Source: Hypoxylon rubiginosum (lineage: Eukaryota > Ascomycota > Sordariomycetes > Xylariales > Hypoxylaceae). From it: a DNA stretch of 64,000 nucleotides. Below the pieces are notes generated by a model. The model was not told the origin of the DNA. It was given only the letters and a program-made list of their open reading frames with translations, and did not search any database. Shown in pieces: positions 33,299 to 46,418 of this stretch (position 1 is its first letter; every line of letters begins with the position of its first letter). The DNA is taken from positions 1,240,001-1,304,000 of the forward strand of contig CADCXA010000025.1 in NCBI GenBank assembly GCA_902806565.1, given 5' to 3'. Both the position numbers and the translations under genes were made by a program.

Positions 33299-35531
33299 GA
33301 CTATCAAACGGGGCACGACTACATAGCGGAGCATGATTATCCGGCGAGACATAATTACCTGCCGGAAGGTCGCTACTTGCGGGAACACCGCTAACTACCA
33401 GATCATTATTCACCTAATCACCCTTCCGCTAGAAACCCTAGTTCTTCTAGACACCTCTATCTGCTAAGAGAGCGGCGGTTCGGAGGTATCATGCAGCTTG
33501 CCGGAACTAAGTAACGGGTTGGGCAGTCCCGACTACTCGGGATCGACAACGGACTCGAAATCGACGGATGCGGAATTATCACTACTAGAACGCAAATCCC
33601 ATATTTCACGAAATCCGTATCACCCCTGGCCTAATTATCAGCACCAAAAAAAACCCTCGAGCAACTCGGATGCGTCGCTCCTGGCCCAATACTCCGGGAG
33701 GATGGATAGAATTCCGGTCTTATATTTCACTTATTAGTTGGGGTTATCTATGTTGAAGTAACCCTCGAAGTCGAGGTTGCGAAAAAGGATAACGACGAAA
33801 TGAGCTGAGAGAAAACATCTCTAGGGAAATTCCTTTTTGCCTACCTACCTGCATACACACGAAAACACATGTACTTATACGAACGATGTCTTGCGCCTTT
33901 TGCCACTTGTCCAGGATGGAAAGAGAGAAAGGAGAGGGTATTCAATTATAAAACCCTTCAGGAGTAGTTAATAGGACGTCGAAAGGAGCGGCAAGAAGAA
34001 ATTACGTTAGGTAATTATAAAGCAGGCATAGATAGGTATGGTGCAGATTACACCGATACCATTAAAAGAGACTCGTTAGTGATTTATACCATGGGTTCTT
34101 GTACCCCTTTTTTTACCTCATCATCCAAGCCCTCTTACGAAGTAGCTGAATAGAATACGGCCTAGCTTGCTTACCCTGAGTTCTCCGTCGTACAGCGTTC
34201 TATTTTTGTGTAGATTCAAGAAAACACCCGAGGGATAGCCCATACTTCAGCTCTCGTATTGTACAAATCCCTATCTCCTTGTTAATCACGAACGCACCCT
34301 ACCCACCTCCCACTTCACTCATCCAGCCGTCTAGAACTCAGCACGATCGATCAAACGAGCACATTTTGTAGAACACATAAGAGTAAGTCATAAATGCATC
34401 ACAATCAGTACGCAAACCCCTTTTACGTGTAGCCCGAAATTCGGAACTTCCATTTTGTCAGAACTTGTATTCAAGGGGAAACGTCCTAATCTCCCACCTC
34501 CCCGCCCTATCTTTCGTGATTCATCATCGTCTCCCCCTTTTCCTTCCCTTCCCCTTCCCTCCCGTTCCATTCCTTTCCTACTAGCCTGCCCCAGCTATAA
34601 CAATGTGCTCAGCAAACCCTCTCTCTCTCTCTCTCCCACCCGCGTCTATCGTATGCTTCCCTCCTTACCTAATGATGTTTGCCCCCCCTTCCCCCTTTCC
34701 CGATCATACCATACTAACTAGCCGTACACGTCCCATAATACGTATTACACATATATGCTCCATGTACACACGCAAACGAGTCTGCATCTCGCATGACGCA
34801 CATTCCACGTTCGATACGTGAGGCTCACTTCCCTCTCTTTCCATAGGAGACGAGATGCGCCAGCGCGGGCGCGGCTAGTGTCTGTCCGATTGGATGGCCT
34901 ATTTTCCGCTGGCGCATATTTTTTTTTTCCTGTGCGGCCGCCTGCTGTCGTTTGGACCATGAATCGTCAGAGTATGATCTACCGAGCAAATCGCACTTCC
35001 TATGGGCGAAGGAAATCGGCTAGGGACCATGAGAAACGGCGATAAAGAAGACCAGTAGCTGTCTTATCTCGATGTGCCTGGGCTCTCTTCAATGCGATAC
35101 AGGGATGGACCACTGTCCTTTAGCCGGGGAGATACCTAGCCGCGACGTACGAGTTCCTATCATGTAGATGGCCTGTTACCCATGGTCAGGGCGTATCTCG
35201 CAGCACTCCCTCGATGCTATGTGCATCCCGAACGTCATAATTCTCCAAATATGATATGCAACGAAGAAGAAGAAGAAAAAAAGGACGAAGGGTAAGAAAC
35301 TGTTGGGCAATCTAGGTTGCACCCTATGTTCTGTGGGTATCATACATGACCGTGAAGTCCGCGCCGTTAAGCAGGCATCGAACTATACATCGTCCTGGAC
35401 GGGCATCGTCGGGAATGCAGCTGCTAGCAAGGACCCGTAGACGGACCTAAGAGCTTAGCAATCTCATCGCTTGATGGAAATTGGCCTTAGTTATACGCAT
35501 CTAATCCTGCGGGATGTCGCGTAGAACGCTC
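33299..35531. other. Convergent 3' region after RRM gene and YAK1
   Basis: About 2.2 kb, unusually long for a convergent pair. The first ~440 bp look protein-like in two frames (33299-33514 in the RRM frame, interrupted by stops, and 33498-33737 in the next frame). A (CT)n tract lies at 34619-34635. No separate gene was recognised. Confidence 0.5.
34619..34635. repeat. (CT)n microsatellite
   Basis: About eight CT units within a longer pyrimidine-rich stretch. Confidence 0.85.
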
Positions 35532-38441
35532 TCATGCCCACGGACTCTGGCCGCCTCCCATAAATCCTTCTTCGAGGGTTCTCTCTTCTAGGTTCCGAAT
35601 GAAATCCCGATTTCCTCTAGTACCCCCTCTCTGAGCCCTACTATCCCTCCTGCCTGCTACTCTAGCGGCTCCGGGATCCCCTAGGCCGATGCCTTCGGCA
35701 GGGGGCGGATAGTATGCCGGGCTCGGCTGCAGCCGGATGGGCTGGCTCGGGTCGAGATGACTGGCAACTCTCTGGATAGCTGCGGGAATACCGCTCTGCT
35801 GCTGGTCCATTGTGGAAGCTCGTTGGCGCCCAGCCCGAACCGTGGCTTGTTGATATAGGTTCGGTTGCGGAACAGCTCCGTAATTCGCTGGCGGCATCTG
35901 CGCGGGGGCTTGGTTCATGACAATCTGGCCGTAAGGAGATTGTTGGGCGGCGTAGGGTGGCGGGGCACCGGGGTGGCCCCCTCCAGGAGTATACAGCCCA
36001 TTATTTTGATACATCGAGGGCTGTCCGTGCGGAGAAGCCGGGTATTGGCCGGTTTGCATCGCGTAGGTACTCTGGACGGCCTGGGCCTGGGCCTGAGCTT
36101 GAGCTTGAGCCTGCTGTGCCCTCTGCTTGCTAAGTTCAGCAGCTTGCTGCTGCTGTTGGGTTCCAGGAGCCGGAGATCGGTTGAGAGAGCTAGACTTCAA
36201 ATTCATCGGTGGCACGAAAGGACCCGTAAACTTCTGCTGGGTGATGAACGGGTGGAGTTTCGCCTGTTGCGGCGACCATCTCTCCAAGGGACTGATCGTT
36301 AGTAAACCTCGCACAAAATCGATGAAGGCAACCCGGTTGTTCATTTCTAGGAGCAAAGTCAGTCAATCCCAAGAGTCTACCAAGGCAACCAATGATTCCT
36401 ACCTCGTTCGATTTCGCTCGGCTTCATGTTCTTCCGCGGCATCGGATACGACTTGATGATCTCCGGTAGCGTGCTGGCTTGAAAGTACTTCTTACTAGGC
36501 TGTTCTTTCGTTCCGCGCTCTCGGGAGTACTGCTCCATGCTCTTCAGGTGGTATGTTTTCCGGCCGAAGTCGTCCTGTCTCTTCTCGAAGAAATCACCGG
36601 CCTGCTTACCAACCTCGATCATCCAGTTTGGCGGATTTCCAAGCATCTCGACGATTCGTGAAACCTGGTTGTACTCGGACGAACCTGGGAACAGCGGCAA
36701 CCCCAGAAAGAGCTCAACTACGATACAGCCGAGCGACCACATATCGATTGCCGAAGAATACGGAAGTCCAAGCAGGACTTCCGGCGATCGGTAGAACCGG
36801 GACTGGATGTACGTATACACCGTCTGCCTCTCATCGCAGGCCGAACCAAAATCGATAATCTTGATTATCGGGCTCTCGAGATTCTTTAGCAAGATGTTCT
36901 CGGGTTTCAAGTCGCAATGTATCAGCCGCGCCTTGTTGAGGAGAGCGAGACCATTAAGAAGCTGCTGTGCAAATACTCGTACGAGCGTCGTGCTGAGACC
37001 TCTAAACTGGTTCTGCTTGATGAGCTCGTAAAGGTTCACGCTCAGAAGTTCGAATACTAGACAAAGATGTTGTCGATGGATAAATGTGTCTTTCAGTCGG
37101 AGTAGATGATGATCATCGTTCTTGTCCAGTTTCGTATTTAGCTATAGAATCATTAGCCCACGGGAATCGAAGCGCTTATCTGCTTAGATTTAAAGCCTTA
37201 CCAAGTCCAGGACGGACACCTCCATCATGCTCTGGTTGAAATACGCCGTCCTGTTCTTGATGACCTTGACGGCAACCACCTCTTGCGTTTTCAAGTTCTG
37301 GCACTTGACGACCTGGCCAAAAGTACCCTGTCCAAGCACATCCAATATGAGATATCGGTTCCTGTAAAGACTTAGCGCAGCCCGAAAACTAGAGGGGCTC
37401 AAGGATGTCACTCACTTGTGTCCAGCCTCTTCCGAGCCGAGAATGTCATTGACATATAAAATATAATCGCTGTCCTCGTTATCGTACCCATCGTTCTTGG
37501 TCCCTTTGCTCGGTTTAGTCAGCACCCGACGAGGATTGCGAGAAGACTCGTATTTGAAGTTCGGGTTGCATATCCGATATGTCGCAGGCAGATGAACCGT
37601 GAGAGCTTGAAGAGGCTAAAGAAAAGAGGAATTAGAGTCGTTACGCGTAGGAAACTTTAAAAGCGAGTGCTCATACACTTATAAACCCTCCCTCGGGATT
37701 GGCGCGACGGAACGCCGGTTGAGAATTAACCTTGGGCCGTAGTTCTGTTACGCCCCCCATCTTCTTGAACTGGGGCACCGGTCGTTTCTCGACGGGCACG
37801 TTCATGACAGGCTGCAGCGCTCTCCTTGGCGATTTTGGGTCATTAGCATATGAGCCATCCAAGGCCGCCACAGCGGATGATGGGTAGTTATCCTGTGAGT
37901 TCGCGTATGGTGTAATGGGGGGCAGCTGAGAGTTCTGTCGGCTGTAGTAAGAACTCTGGGTCGGGTAATCAGACCGGGTGGGCGACCCGCGCTGTGCAAG
38001 AGGTGTAGAAAATTGAGTCTGATTTGAAGCTGACTTGGGTGCATACGGCGATGTTGGCGATATGACCTCCATTGGCGAATACCGCTGAGCGGCGGCCGAG
38101 GGCTCGGAAGGCGAATGAAGGTTCGCAGCTCGACCGCCGGACAGTTGCGACTGATGGTGGGCGCGGATGGGGTATTTCATGGCTCCGTAAGGGTCGTGGA
38201 CATCTTGCATGGAGACGTCACCGTTCCCATCGCGTAACTGCGGGGTGGTGATAGGCGAAGTCGCGCTCTGTTGCGAGGCATGCGAATTTATGGCCCCTTG
38301 GTACTGGTCGTACTTGAAGCCAACTGGGGGCTGGACTTGGGCAGGCTGTTGGGCATATTCCCTGGTCGGAGTCATTTGGTTACTACCGTTATATCTACGA
38401 GGACCGCCAGCGGCGTCGGAATAGCCCTGCCATTGATCCAT
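35532..38441 (-). CDS. YAK1: DYRK-family protein kinase Yak1
   Basis: Five exons, 38441-37677, 37615-37416, 37361-37202, 37141-36403 and 36346-35532, join to 892 residues. The first ~320 residues are Gln/Ser/Pro-rich. The kinase domain starts at YLILDVLGQGTFGQVVKC, with VAVKVIKN (ATP-binding Lys), LIHCDLKPENILL (catalytic loop with the DYRK-type HCD), IIDFGSACDE (DFG), and YTYIQSRFYRSPEV, the activation loop with the YxY typical of self-phosphorylated DYRKs. It ends around LERWSPQQAKLHPFI. The C-terminal tail is Gln/Ala-rich (QAQAQAQAQA). Yak1 opposes PKA/TOR-driven growth and promotes stress and starvation responses, in cytoplasm and nucleus. The N-terminal extension and tail match Yak1 better than other DYRKs. 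Confidence 0.95.
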
Positions 38442-38616
38442 GGCGAGCGGGTGGTGAGGGAGATAGTGGCCGCCGTTTCAGCGAGGGGGACGAAGGATCA
38501 AGTCGAGTAGGTTGACCTCAATAGAGATGATTTTTGAGGAAATACGATGTGGCCAATTCCGGCCAAAGAATTGCTAGTCGTCGTTGGTCCTGGGTTCTGG
38601 GTCCTGGGGTCAGACG

Positions 38617-38650
38617 CGCATTAGCACATTAGCACATTAGCACATTAGCA
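38617..38650. repeat. CACATTAG minisatellite, 4 copies
   Basis: Four 8-bp units, the first with one change (CGCATTAG), about 180 bp upstream of the YAK1 ATG. Confidence 0.85.
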
Positions 38651-39203
38651 GAGGTGGAGTGAGCCTTTGCTCACTAGATGCGGGCTTGGCTAACCCGCTG
38701 ACTTGTTCGAGCAGACAAGAGACAACAACAAAAAAAAAGGTTGGCCGAAAATGGGGGAAACAAGGATGATGAATGGGCGAAGGCGTACGGTCGTACCCAA
38801 ATGCGATATACAACGGGGTAGTTTGTAGTTTGTAGTGTCTAGCTTAGTACTTGGTACGACTATGGCTAGAAGATTGGTAAATGCCGTAGGTAGGATTTAG
38901 GAATTCATGATGAGAGGTTTTGACACACTGGAAACCTCAGCAGAAGTGCAGCAGGCCTTTGTGAGTGAGGATGGCGAAAGGAGAGATAGGAAGAAATGGC
39001 AGATTGCGTCCTGGTCGTGATGTTTGGGGTTTGGAGGCGGGTACGTCAGTGTAGACGAAGGAAGTGTGCCAGGTCGCAGGTGGGAGTCCGAAAAGAGTGA
39101 TGAGGGACAGGATAATCCCCCCGGGGGAGTAATGTATAGAGAAAGTCAGTGCCCAGGTGGCCCAGACGTTTAGGTACCTAAGATGGTAAGGTAGTGACAT
39201 GCA

Positions 39204-39238
39204 GGCTGTGGGCTGCGGGCTGCGGGCTGCGGGCTGTG
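39204..39238. repeat. GGCTGCG/GGCTGTG minisatellite, 5 copies
   Basis: Five 7-bp units: GGCTGTG, three GGCTGCG, GGCTGTG. Confidence 0.85.
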
Positions 39239-39647
39239 GACTAGGCGTACGGGCGCCTATGGCGAGATTTTTCTGGTGGGCTCGGGGTTGGGTACCTACG
39301 CACAGGCGGAAGACCACACCAAGTCTGTTTGTACCTCTAACATCCGACCTGGGTGGATTGGGTACAAATTTAAGGCATTGAACCACTAGGGGCAAGTCTA
39401 AGTGAGCATAATATACACGTACCTATCAGCCTATCTGTAGGTACATGTAGGTACATATGGACATATGTAGTGGGGGGGAAAGCTGAGGTAAATTCCCGTT
39501 GCACAAAGCTCAAAGAGAGTCTCGATGAGACGTTTCCAAGTTCCAGCCACTGATATAATTGCATTGTCCTAATCCTAAGTACCCGAGGGAAATATAACTG
39601 ACTCAATATTATTCAGTCTCCATATAAGATACGCCATCAGATACCAT

Positions 39648-39683
39648 CAGACAGACCAGACAGACCAGACAGGCCAGACAGAC
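39648..39683. repeat. CAGACCAGA-type minisatellite
   Basis: About four imperfect CAGACAGAC/CAGACCAGA units in the long YAK1 upstream region. Confidence 0.75.
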
Positions 39684-41747
39684 AAACATTGCGGTGATTT
39701 CACAAGGCAATATTCAAAACAAGCACTACCTAACACGAGGACCATTGTCACGTTGCGTGTAGAGTCACTCGGTACGAGGTTTACATAGTACCTTAGAATC
39801 AGATCCATTATCTGCGGCATTAGGATTTGTGTTGGAAATTGCAAATTGGCGTCAGGGCTACATACCGCATATGTAGGATTTACAATAGTAGGATTTATAA
39901 TATCAAACACGCCTCCTACCAAGGTCGATAATTTCTATTAGATTCCCCAGTACGTCTTACTACAAGAACAATACATCTACTATGCCCAAGATGATAACAA
40001 TCCGCTTGACGAAACCAACTAAAAAGTAACTAGTCGTAAAAACAAAGCACTTGGTCGTCCTCGAATGTTCCAAGGTCGTTTTGGGTTAACCATCAACAAT
40101 GGAGAAGCGTTTTGTTCTTTTGACAGATGCCTCTCGTACGTTAGGTATGTACATTATCTACGTGGTGAGTAAGGCTGTCAGATCTCGATGTAAAAAAGTA
40201 AAAGAAGAAAAAAAGCAAGAAGCAGAGAAGACCAGAGAAGATGAGCTAGAGCTTGAACCTATAAGTGCCTAAACTAATGTCCAACCAATTTGCTAATTCG
40301 AACAACTTTCGTGCTGCATTACACATATTCGTCGATCTCACTACGATACTACAATCTTGCCGGCTTGCCCGGCTGGTGAAGCATGCCGTCCACCAAAGCT
40401 CCCTTAGGAATCAATTTTGCCAATCGCAATTATTGCTATGATAGTAGAATTAGAATATTAGAATAACAAGATAAATTCTCAATTAGGTACCGTAGATCTT
40501 CGACGAGATATTAGTCAGAGCCAGGGACAGAAAGAGAACAGGAATAAGCTCAAAGAAAGGGGACTTTTTTTTTTTTATGTCACCGCTTATGGTTGGGCAT
40601 GATCGCAAACGCTCCGAGCCCAAATGACGCCAGACGAGCAAGGGTAGTTGGTTGTTCGGCTGGCCATCCTGCCATCGTCACATCCCCCTGCCTCGAGCTG
40701 AAGATTGCTAAGTTCAAATATTAGATCACTGTTTATAGAAAAGTCCAATGTTGAGTTCGCATGTGTCCTACTTACGGAAGATTGAGAGTACTACTATGTA
40801 GGTAGTATTAACTGGGATCATAATTAAAGAGCATCCAGTTCCCATACTCCTATTCTACTTGCTTACCTGCCACCTTCAAAGCTTGCCAACAATCCTCAAG
40901 CATCGCGAGCTTTTAAGGCTGCCAATCACAGGCCAAGATGCATGGGGAACGTATCGGTACATTCGAAGCTACAACACCAGGAGATCACGGATGGATATCG
41001 AAATTTGGGACATTCTCTTAATTTATGTTTGCCTAGCTCAGAGAAGCGTCTGACGATAATCAAATCGTGTCAGTCCCAACTCAACCTCTTGTAATACAAA
41101 TCTTCTTCTGTTCACGAGCTCTACAAACTGGTCGCCTCTTTCCAACCAGTACGCTCACATGGATTACGTACATCTTCTTCTTCCCAGACGGGGACGAAGA
41201 GGTGTCACATCCAACTCTGCTTCATTTTGCTTCCCAAATCAAAAAAAGGAGAAAAAATATGTTCCTCGTGGGCCATTCCGAAGCCTGCTCTCAGAGCCTA
41301 AGAGGGTTTTAAGTGTGGAGTAGAAGCATCGTATCTTCGTCAAGCCCAACGAGGAAAATCGTCGTGGCTGTATCAGTAAATGCGTGGAGGTATCAAAGAA
41401 GCGTTCAAGGAAATACCAGAAACTTTTTTTCGGGAACAGAGCCAAACGACAATCAAAAAGCTCGACATTTTCAAGTTCGGGCTTCAGGAAAAAATCACAA
41501 CCACAAAACCATCGACAACACGAAAGAGAAGAAATAAGAACGACTAGGAAAAAGAAACTGAAATGTGTCGATCTAAGAAGAAAATTCCCAACTGCCATGC
41601 CATACGTCCCGCCAAGATATCTCAGAACCCGCACTGATGTTTGCACCGACTATTGAACTAACCAGAGACAGTGAATTGCAAATCGTGTGCGTAATAGAAG
41701 GGAATCCGTCCAACCAGGTACTCCCTCGGACCTTGAGTTACCCTACA

Positions 41748-43432
41748 CTAGGCTTGATAGCCTGGAAAGTGATTTGGCGGCGGCTGAGTCCAGGGTTGTT
41801 GGTTCGGAGGCTGTTGGCCACGGCCGTAACCTCCAGCACTTGGGGGACCACCATAACCCATCGGCTGAGCACCGTAGCCAGCTGGCGATTGAGCCGGAGG
41901 CCCGCCGTAAGGCTGCTGTTGACCGCCATACTGCCCTATATGGAAATTAGCACGCCCTCCTTATTGGAATGAAATATGATGCATTAGTGACTGACCTCCA
42001 TACTGAGGGAAGAACGTCGAGGGCGTTCCCGGGTAAGCAGACGCTCCAGCGCTCTGAGGGCTGAAGGCTTGCTGGGCCGGATCAAACCCACCCTGAGCAT
42101 TGGGAGTTTTGTCTTTACCCCACTATCATATCATCAGTATCACTTCCTCGTAGTCTCTATGGAGGGGTTTCGACATACGCTGCACTTGAGAGGCCTGCCA
42201 TTAACATTGTAGCCGTTCAGTTGGCAGATGGCCATTGCCGCATTTTCATGGGTATCCATCTTGATGAAAGCAAAACCGCGGTCCGCTTGGAAGCGAGATT
42301 CAGTCACGTAACCGAAGTTCTGGAAAAGCGGAACGACGTCGTTCTGGGTCGTGTAAGGCGTGAGATTTCCTACATAGCACGTTGTCTGCCAAGCCGGTGT
42401 TTGGTTAACGATCATATCGTAACTCTGAATCCCGTGGGTTGGAAAATGGTGGTGCCCGTATGGAGTCGTCGGCGTCATGCCCATAGCCTGCATCGCCTGT
42501 TGCTGAGCCATCGAAGGTTGACCCTTCTGGTTAGCCCAATTGCATCGAATCGCACGGGATCCAAGCCATTCGCCGTCCATCGAACTAAGAGCTTTCTCGG
42601 CGTCGGCACGATCACGGAATGCCACAAACCCGTATCCACGAGACCTGCCAGTCTTCATGTCCCACATAACACGAGCCTCAGAGATAGTACCAAAGGCAGA
42701 GAATGCCTGTAGGAGAACCTCATCGTTGACCTCGTTAGACAGGTCCCCGACGAATATGTGGAAATGGCCAGATGTATCTTCCTTGCTTGACGTGTTAGAC
42801 TGATAGGCCCAGTTTACACGAATCTCCTGAGATATAGGTCAGCAAATCTTCTAGCGCAGACGAGAAGGGCAGTCTCACAGCCTGGTGCACCCGCCGGCCA
42901 TTCAATGTGGACATAGCACGTTCGGCAGAACCAGGGTCGTCGTACTCTACAAACCCATAATTGAACCCCTTTTGCTAGAGAGAAGTTAGTCTGTTGCAGA
43001 TGCTTTGTCGGGTTGCGAACTTGTCGCAGTAATGCCCGTAGAAGGTGGCAGTGGAATGGTACATACATTCTTATCGGGTATGATCTTGACATTCTGAACG
43101 TGGCCGGTGGTCTCGAATATCTGTCGCAACACATCCTCCGTCACGCGGGGATCAAGTCCACCGACATAAAGCGCACGCTTGTTCGGCTCCGGCGCAGCGC
43201 GACGTGGAAACGGGCCGCCGCTGCCAGGAGACATGACCGAGTTCTTGTCAACAGCTGACATGGGCGACGTGATGGCCGTCGGGATCGGGTTCGTGTTCGG
43301 CGGGATATGGAGAGGAGGAGGGGGCATGTGAGCCGGATTGGATTGGCCATTCTGGTTATCGAAACCAGGTGCACCGGCATTTGGCTGCGGCGGCGGAGGA
43401 AGTTGAGAGGTGGCAGCTCCGGAGTCAGCCAT
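41748..43432 (-). CDS. PUB1: Three-RRM RNA-binding protein Pub1/TIA-1 type
   Basis: Five exons, 43432-43067, 42974-42879, 42826-42179, 42122-41996 and 41935-41748, join to 474 residues. After a Pro-rich N-terminus come three RRMs. RRM1 has RALYVGGLDP and FNYGFVEYDD. RRM2 has FHIFVGDLSNEV and RSRGYGFVAFRD. RRM3 has TCYVGNLTPYTT and ADRGFAFIKMDT. The tail is Gln/Gly/Tyr-rich (QYGGQQQPYGG) and looks prion-like. Pub1/TIA-1 proteins bind U-rich mRNA, control stability and translation, and enter stress granules. Order and spacing of the RRMs, including the gap before RRM3, fit Pub1. The last two introns sit inside the low-complexity tail. Confidence 0.93.
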
Positions 43433-45146
43433 CGCGAATGGTATCTCAGCGTAAGTAGTATGTGTTGCTGTTGCGATGCGACGGTTGTGCAAAACAAGAT
43501 GATCCCCCTAAAGTGGAACAGAACGAATAAACGGACAGAAGAGCGGCGTAAGAGAGGGGTGACAGGGTTCTAAATTAATCAGGAGACCCTTAATGCTTAA
43601 AGATTCGTCGAAGCTTCGTTGTTGCGTCGTGAACAAGGAGTGAGCGAGGTGGGGGGGGGGGGGGGGGGGTATTGAGGATTTAGATCCTATAGTCCCAGCT
43701 TATTTTTTTTTTTGCGAACGAAAATTGATTGTTCACGATTGCGCGCTCGTGGTTGGCGAATCTCTCGACACGTTGCTAAGTAACAAGTAGAAATGCGCAG
43801 CGATGATTGCGATAGGCGACTATGCGAGCTCAGCAAGAGAGTTAGTTCTTAGAATAGAACTTCAGGTCGAGAATGAGAGAACCGGTAAAGCTACGATTCT
43901 TAAGAGAAGAGGCGTGACTGAAGCTCCTTTTTGCAACTCGAGATGGGAGAAAAGGGCCACCGATGGAAGAAAGATGGAGAGTGACGTTCAACTTTGGTGC
44001 CGGGCGGGATGTGGGTAGCGGCGGAGCAGAAATCGTATGCAGATGCAACACCTTTCAAGGAGCCCGGAGCAACAAAGTAGTGAAAATAAAAGCGAAGCTC
44101 GAGGGAAACAAACGACCTAGATGATTGACGAGACAAGAGACAATAACAGAGATGCTAAGGGAAGAGAAAAGGAAAACTATCTTCAGGAGGAATCCCCCGG
44201 TTGTCAACACGCGGCACCGACAATACGTGAGGATATTCTACACACGATGAAGATGTAGGAGGGAAAGAGAAGCAAACGGGGTCCTTAGCAGCATGCGGCG
44301 TGGGATTGGGGTTTTTTTTTTCAGACGAGTTTGATGTGATAGTGGATTAGGGTGGAGAAGCCTTAACAGATAAATTGCGGGCCCGGCCGTGGTCTTTTTC
44401 TCTTTTTCTTTCTTTTCTGTCTCGCAGATTAGACCAACTTTGTTGTACCTATTCGCCTGTAGAATGCTGACCAAGGTACAACAGATTATCCAAATAATGG
44501 ACAGCTTCTACCTTAGGTACCTTAGGTAGTAGGCGGGGCAGACCTAAAAGGTGGGTGGGAGGTAGCTAAAGCTGCTAAAGCTGCTAAGCCACACAACCCT
44601 TTGATTGATTCTAATGTGGGGTCATGCCTAAATGGCGTGCGCCTCAAGACTCCTGCTCATTTTCCGCTTATTCTGCTAGCAAAACAACCATTTTCTATGT
44701 TAGGTAGTTTTCTAGGTACGTATTTTACTAGAGTATTTTACACATATGCAGGCTAAAAGATCTTAGCCTCTTCGTAGGCAGTATGGATTACATGACCGTA
44801 TGTAATATGCATTACGGGGAAATATGATAAAAAGATAAAAGCTACAAAAAGAAATCTTGAACCAACAGGAAAGATACATGGAACTAGCATACATCTAATG
44901 TACAGCTACAAACCTAAGATACTACAAGAATTAGATAAGCGGCTATGCACTCCAAATGCACAGTGTCACCCCAAACCTTGGCAAGCCCCGGTAAGCTTAA
45001 TTAATGTGGGTTCGTACAGATTCAAAGAGATCCGCATTCAACAACTCGATCATACTTACTTCGTACCATATATCTAGCAGCCTCAAGATATTCTGTGCTT
45101 CGTCATCCCCCTTTTTTCTTCATAAAAGTAACAACCCCACGGGGTG
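43433..45146. promoter_or_regulatory. Divergent upstream region with poly-G tract
   Basis: About 1.7 kb between divergent start codons of PUB1 and the Mediator-like gene. It contains a run of 19 G (43651-43669), a nearby run of T (about 43702-43712), and a GGTACC-type motif pair at about 44509-44530. No gene recognised. Confidence 0.55.
43651..43669. repeat. Homopolymer G run, 19 bp
   Basis: Nineteen consecutive G on the plus strand, about 220 bp upstream of the PUB1 ATG. The length may be imprecise because homopolymers are hard to sequence. Confidence 0.9.
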
Positions 45147-46418
45147 ATGCTAGATGCGATGGCAGCCTCAAAGCAAGACCCTTTACAGGTCCTAAACCAA
45201 GTGTTCAATGAAGTTGTGAGTTCTATAGTATCGTAATCCTAAATTCAAGTAGCATGGCTAATACGACTATATCAGCTAGTGCAAACTGGTAAGCACGTTG
45301 TAAAGAACCCCGTCGGCACAGCTAGCACAATACGCGCAAAGGCATCGGATTCCATGACGGCATATCACTATGCCTTAGACGACCTAGAAAGCGAAATAGT
45401 GCGTAATTCTTCGCCCTCGCATATTTCAGTGTCCTGATGCTAATTTCAGGTCTAGACGAGGGCCAAGGCCGTCATACTGCGCGATCTAGAGAAACTTCGC
45501 GCGGCTCGGGCTCCCGCTCCCGCTCCCGTCCCGGTTCCGCAGCCCGTGGCACCCCCAGCACCCATGATGGACCTACCGTCATCGGCGGCGCATACCATGA
45601 CCGCCCCGGCTTTTGCGCCCAAGCAGGAGAGCAAGCCGGTCGCCCCATTTCCGGACATGGGCATGGGTCTGTCCGCTGACGTCGTAGATCTGACCGCAAG
45701 CGAGAAGAAGCCGTCGCCACGAGTCCCAACCAGTGTCGTCAGGCCCCCAGCCAGACCAAATTATCCGGTAAAGACCGAAGCGAAGCCCTCGCCCAAGCAA
45801 GCTTCCAAACCCACGCCGAAACTGTCGCAACCCCCTAAAGTGACTCCTGTTCCCCCACCGCAGATCCCACGGCTCCAACCCCCTCCTCAACCGGCGCCCC
45901 AACCTCAACCAGCAGCAGCGCCTAAACCCCCACAAGCTCGAGCACCTCCGCCAGCTCAGGACACCACCAACGTCACAATGATGGGTGCGAACGCTTCCGG
46001 AGGCGACGCCGGTGGGCCGGGAGGCAACGCGCTCCACTTCACAGACATGCAGTTCTCACTCGCGCCATCGACCGCCGAAGCGCCACCCGGCGCGCCCCCT
46101 GCTCCCATGCCCGAGTTCGACCTGACGACGTTCGCGCCGCAAGACAGCAGCAACGCAGGAACCGCATCGGCAAGCGCTGCTGCTGTTACTACTACAGCAC
46201 CTCAACAACAGCAGCAGCAGCAACAGCAGCAACCAAAAGAGGAGGACAAGGCCGATACTAACCTGGACGACCTGTTCAACCTCGACGCGAACAACGACGA
46301 GATGGACTCCATGTTTGACTTGGGCGGCGGCGTGAACACGTTCAACGACATGTTCTTCGACAATAGTACTAACAACGACGACGATATGCAGTTCGATGAG
46401 CAATTCTTCCTGCCGTGA
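45147..46418 (+). CDS. Possible Mediator tail subunit (Med2-like), low certainty
   Basis: Three exons, 45147-45215, 45276-45398 and 45456-46418, join to 384 residues. The N-terminal ~85 residues look like a compact helical region (DPLQVLNQVFNE, LVQTGKHVV, MTAYHYALDDLESEI, then AVILRDLEKLRAAR). The rest is low complexity: Ala/Pro-rich, with a Gln run near residue 310, and ends in acidic Asn/Asp-rich sequence (LDDLFNLDANNDEMDSMFDLGG). A helical N-terminal module with an acidic, Gln-rich tail resembles fungal Mediator tail subunits of the Med2 group, but I cannot confirm it. It could be another transcription coactivator. A second in-frame ATG lies four codons downstream of the chosen start. Confidence 0.7.

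Larger units (their letters stand above)
38442..41747. other. 3.3 kb intergenic upstream of YAK1
   Basis: No gene recognised. Within about 1.3 kb upstream of the YAK1 start lie three minisatellites (38617, 39204 and 39648) and a perfect palindrome TTAGGTACCTAA (39170-39181). YAK1 probably has a long, regulated promoter here. The stretch 41239-41656 shows overlapping frames on both strands; these I reject. Confidence 0.55.
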
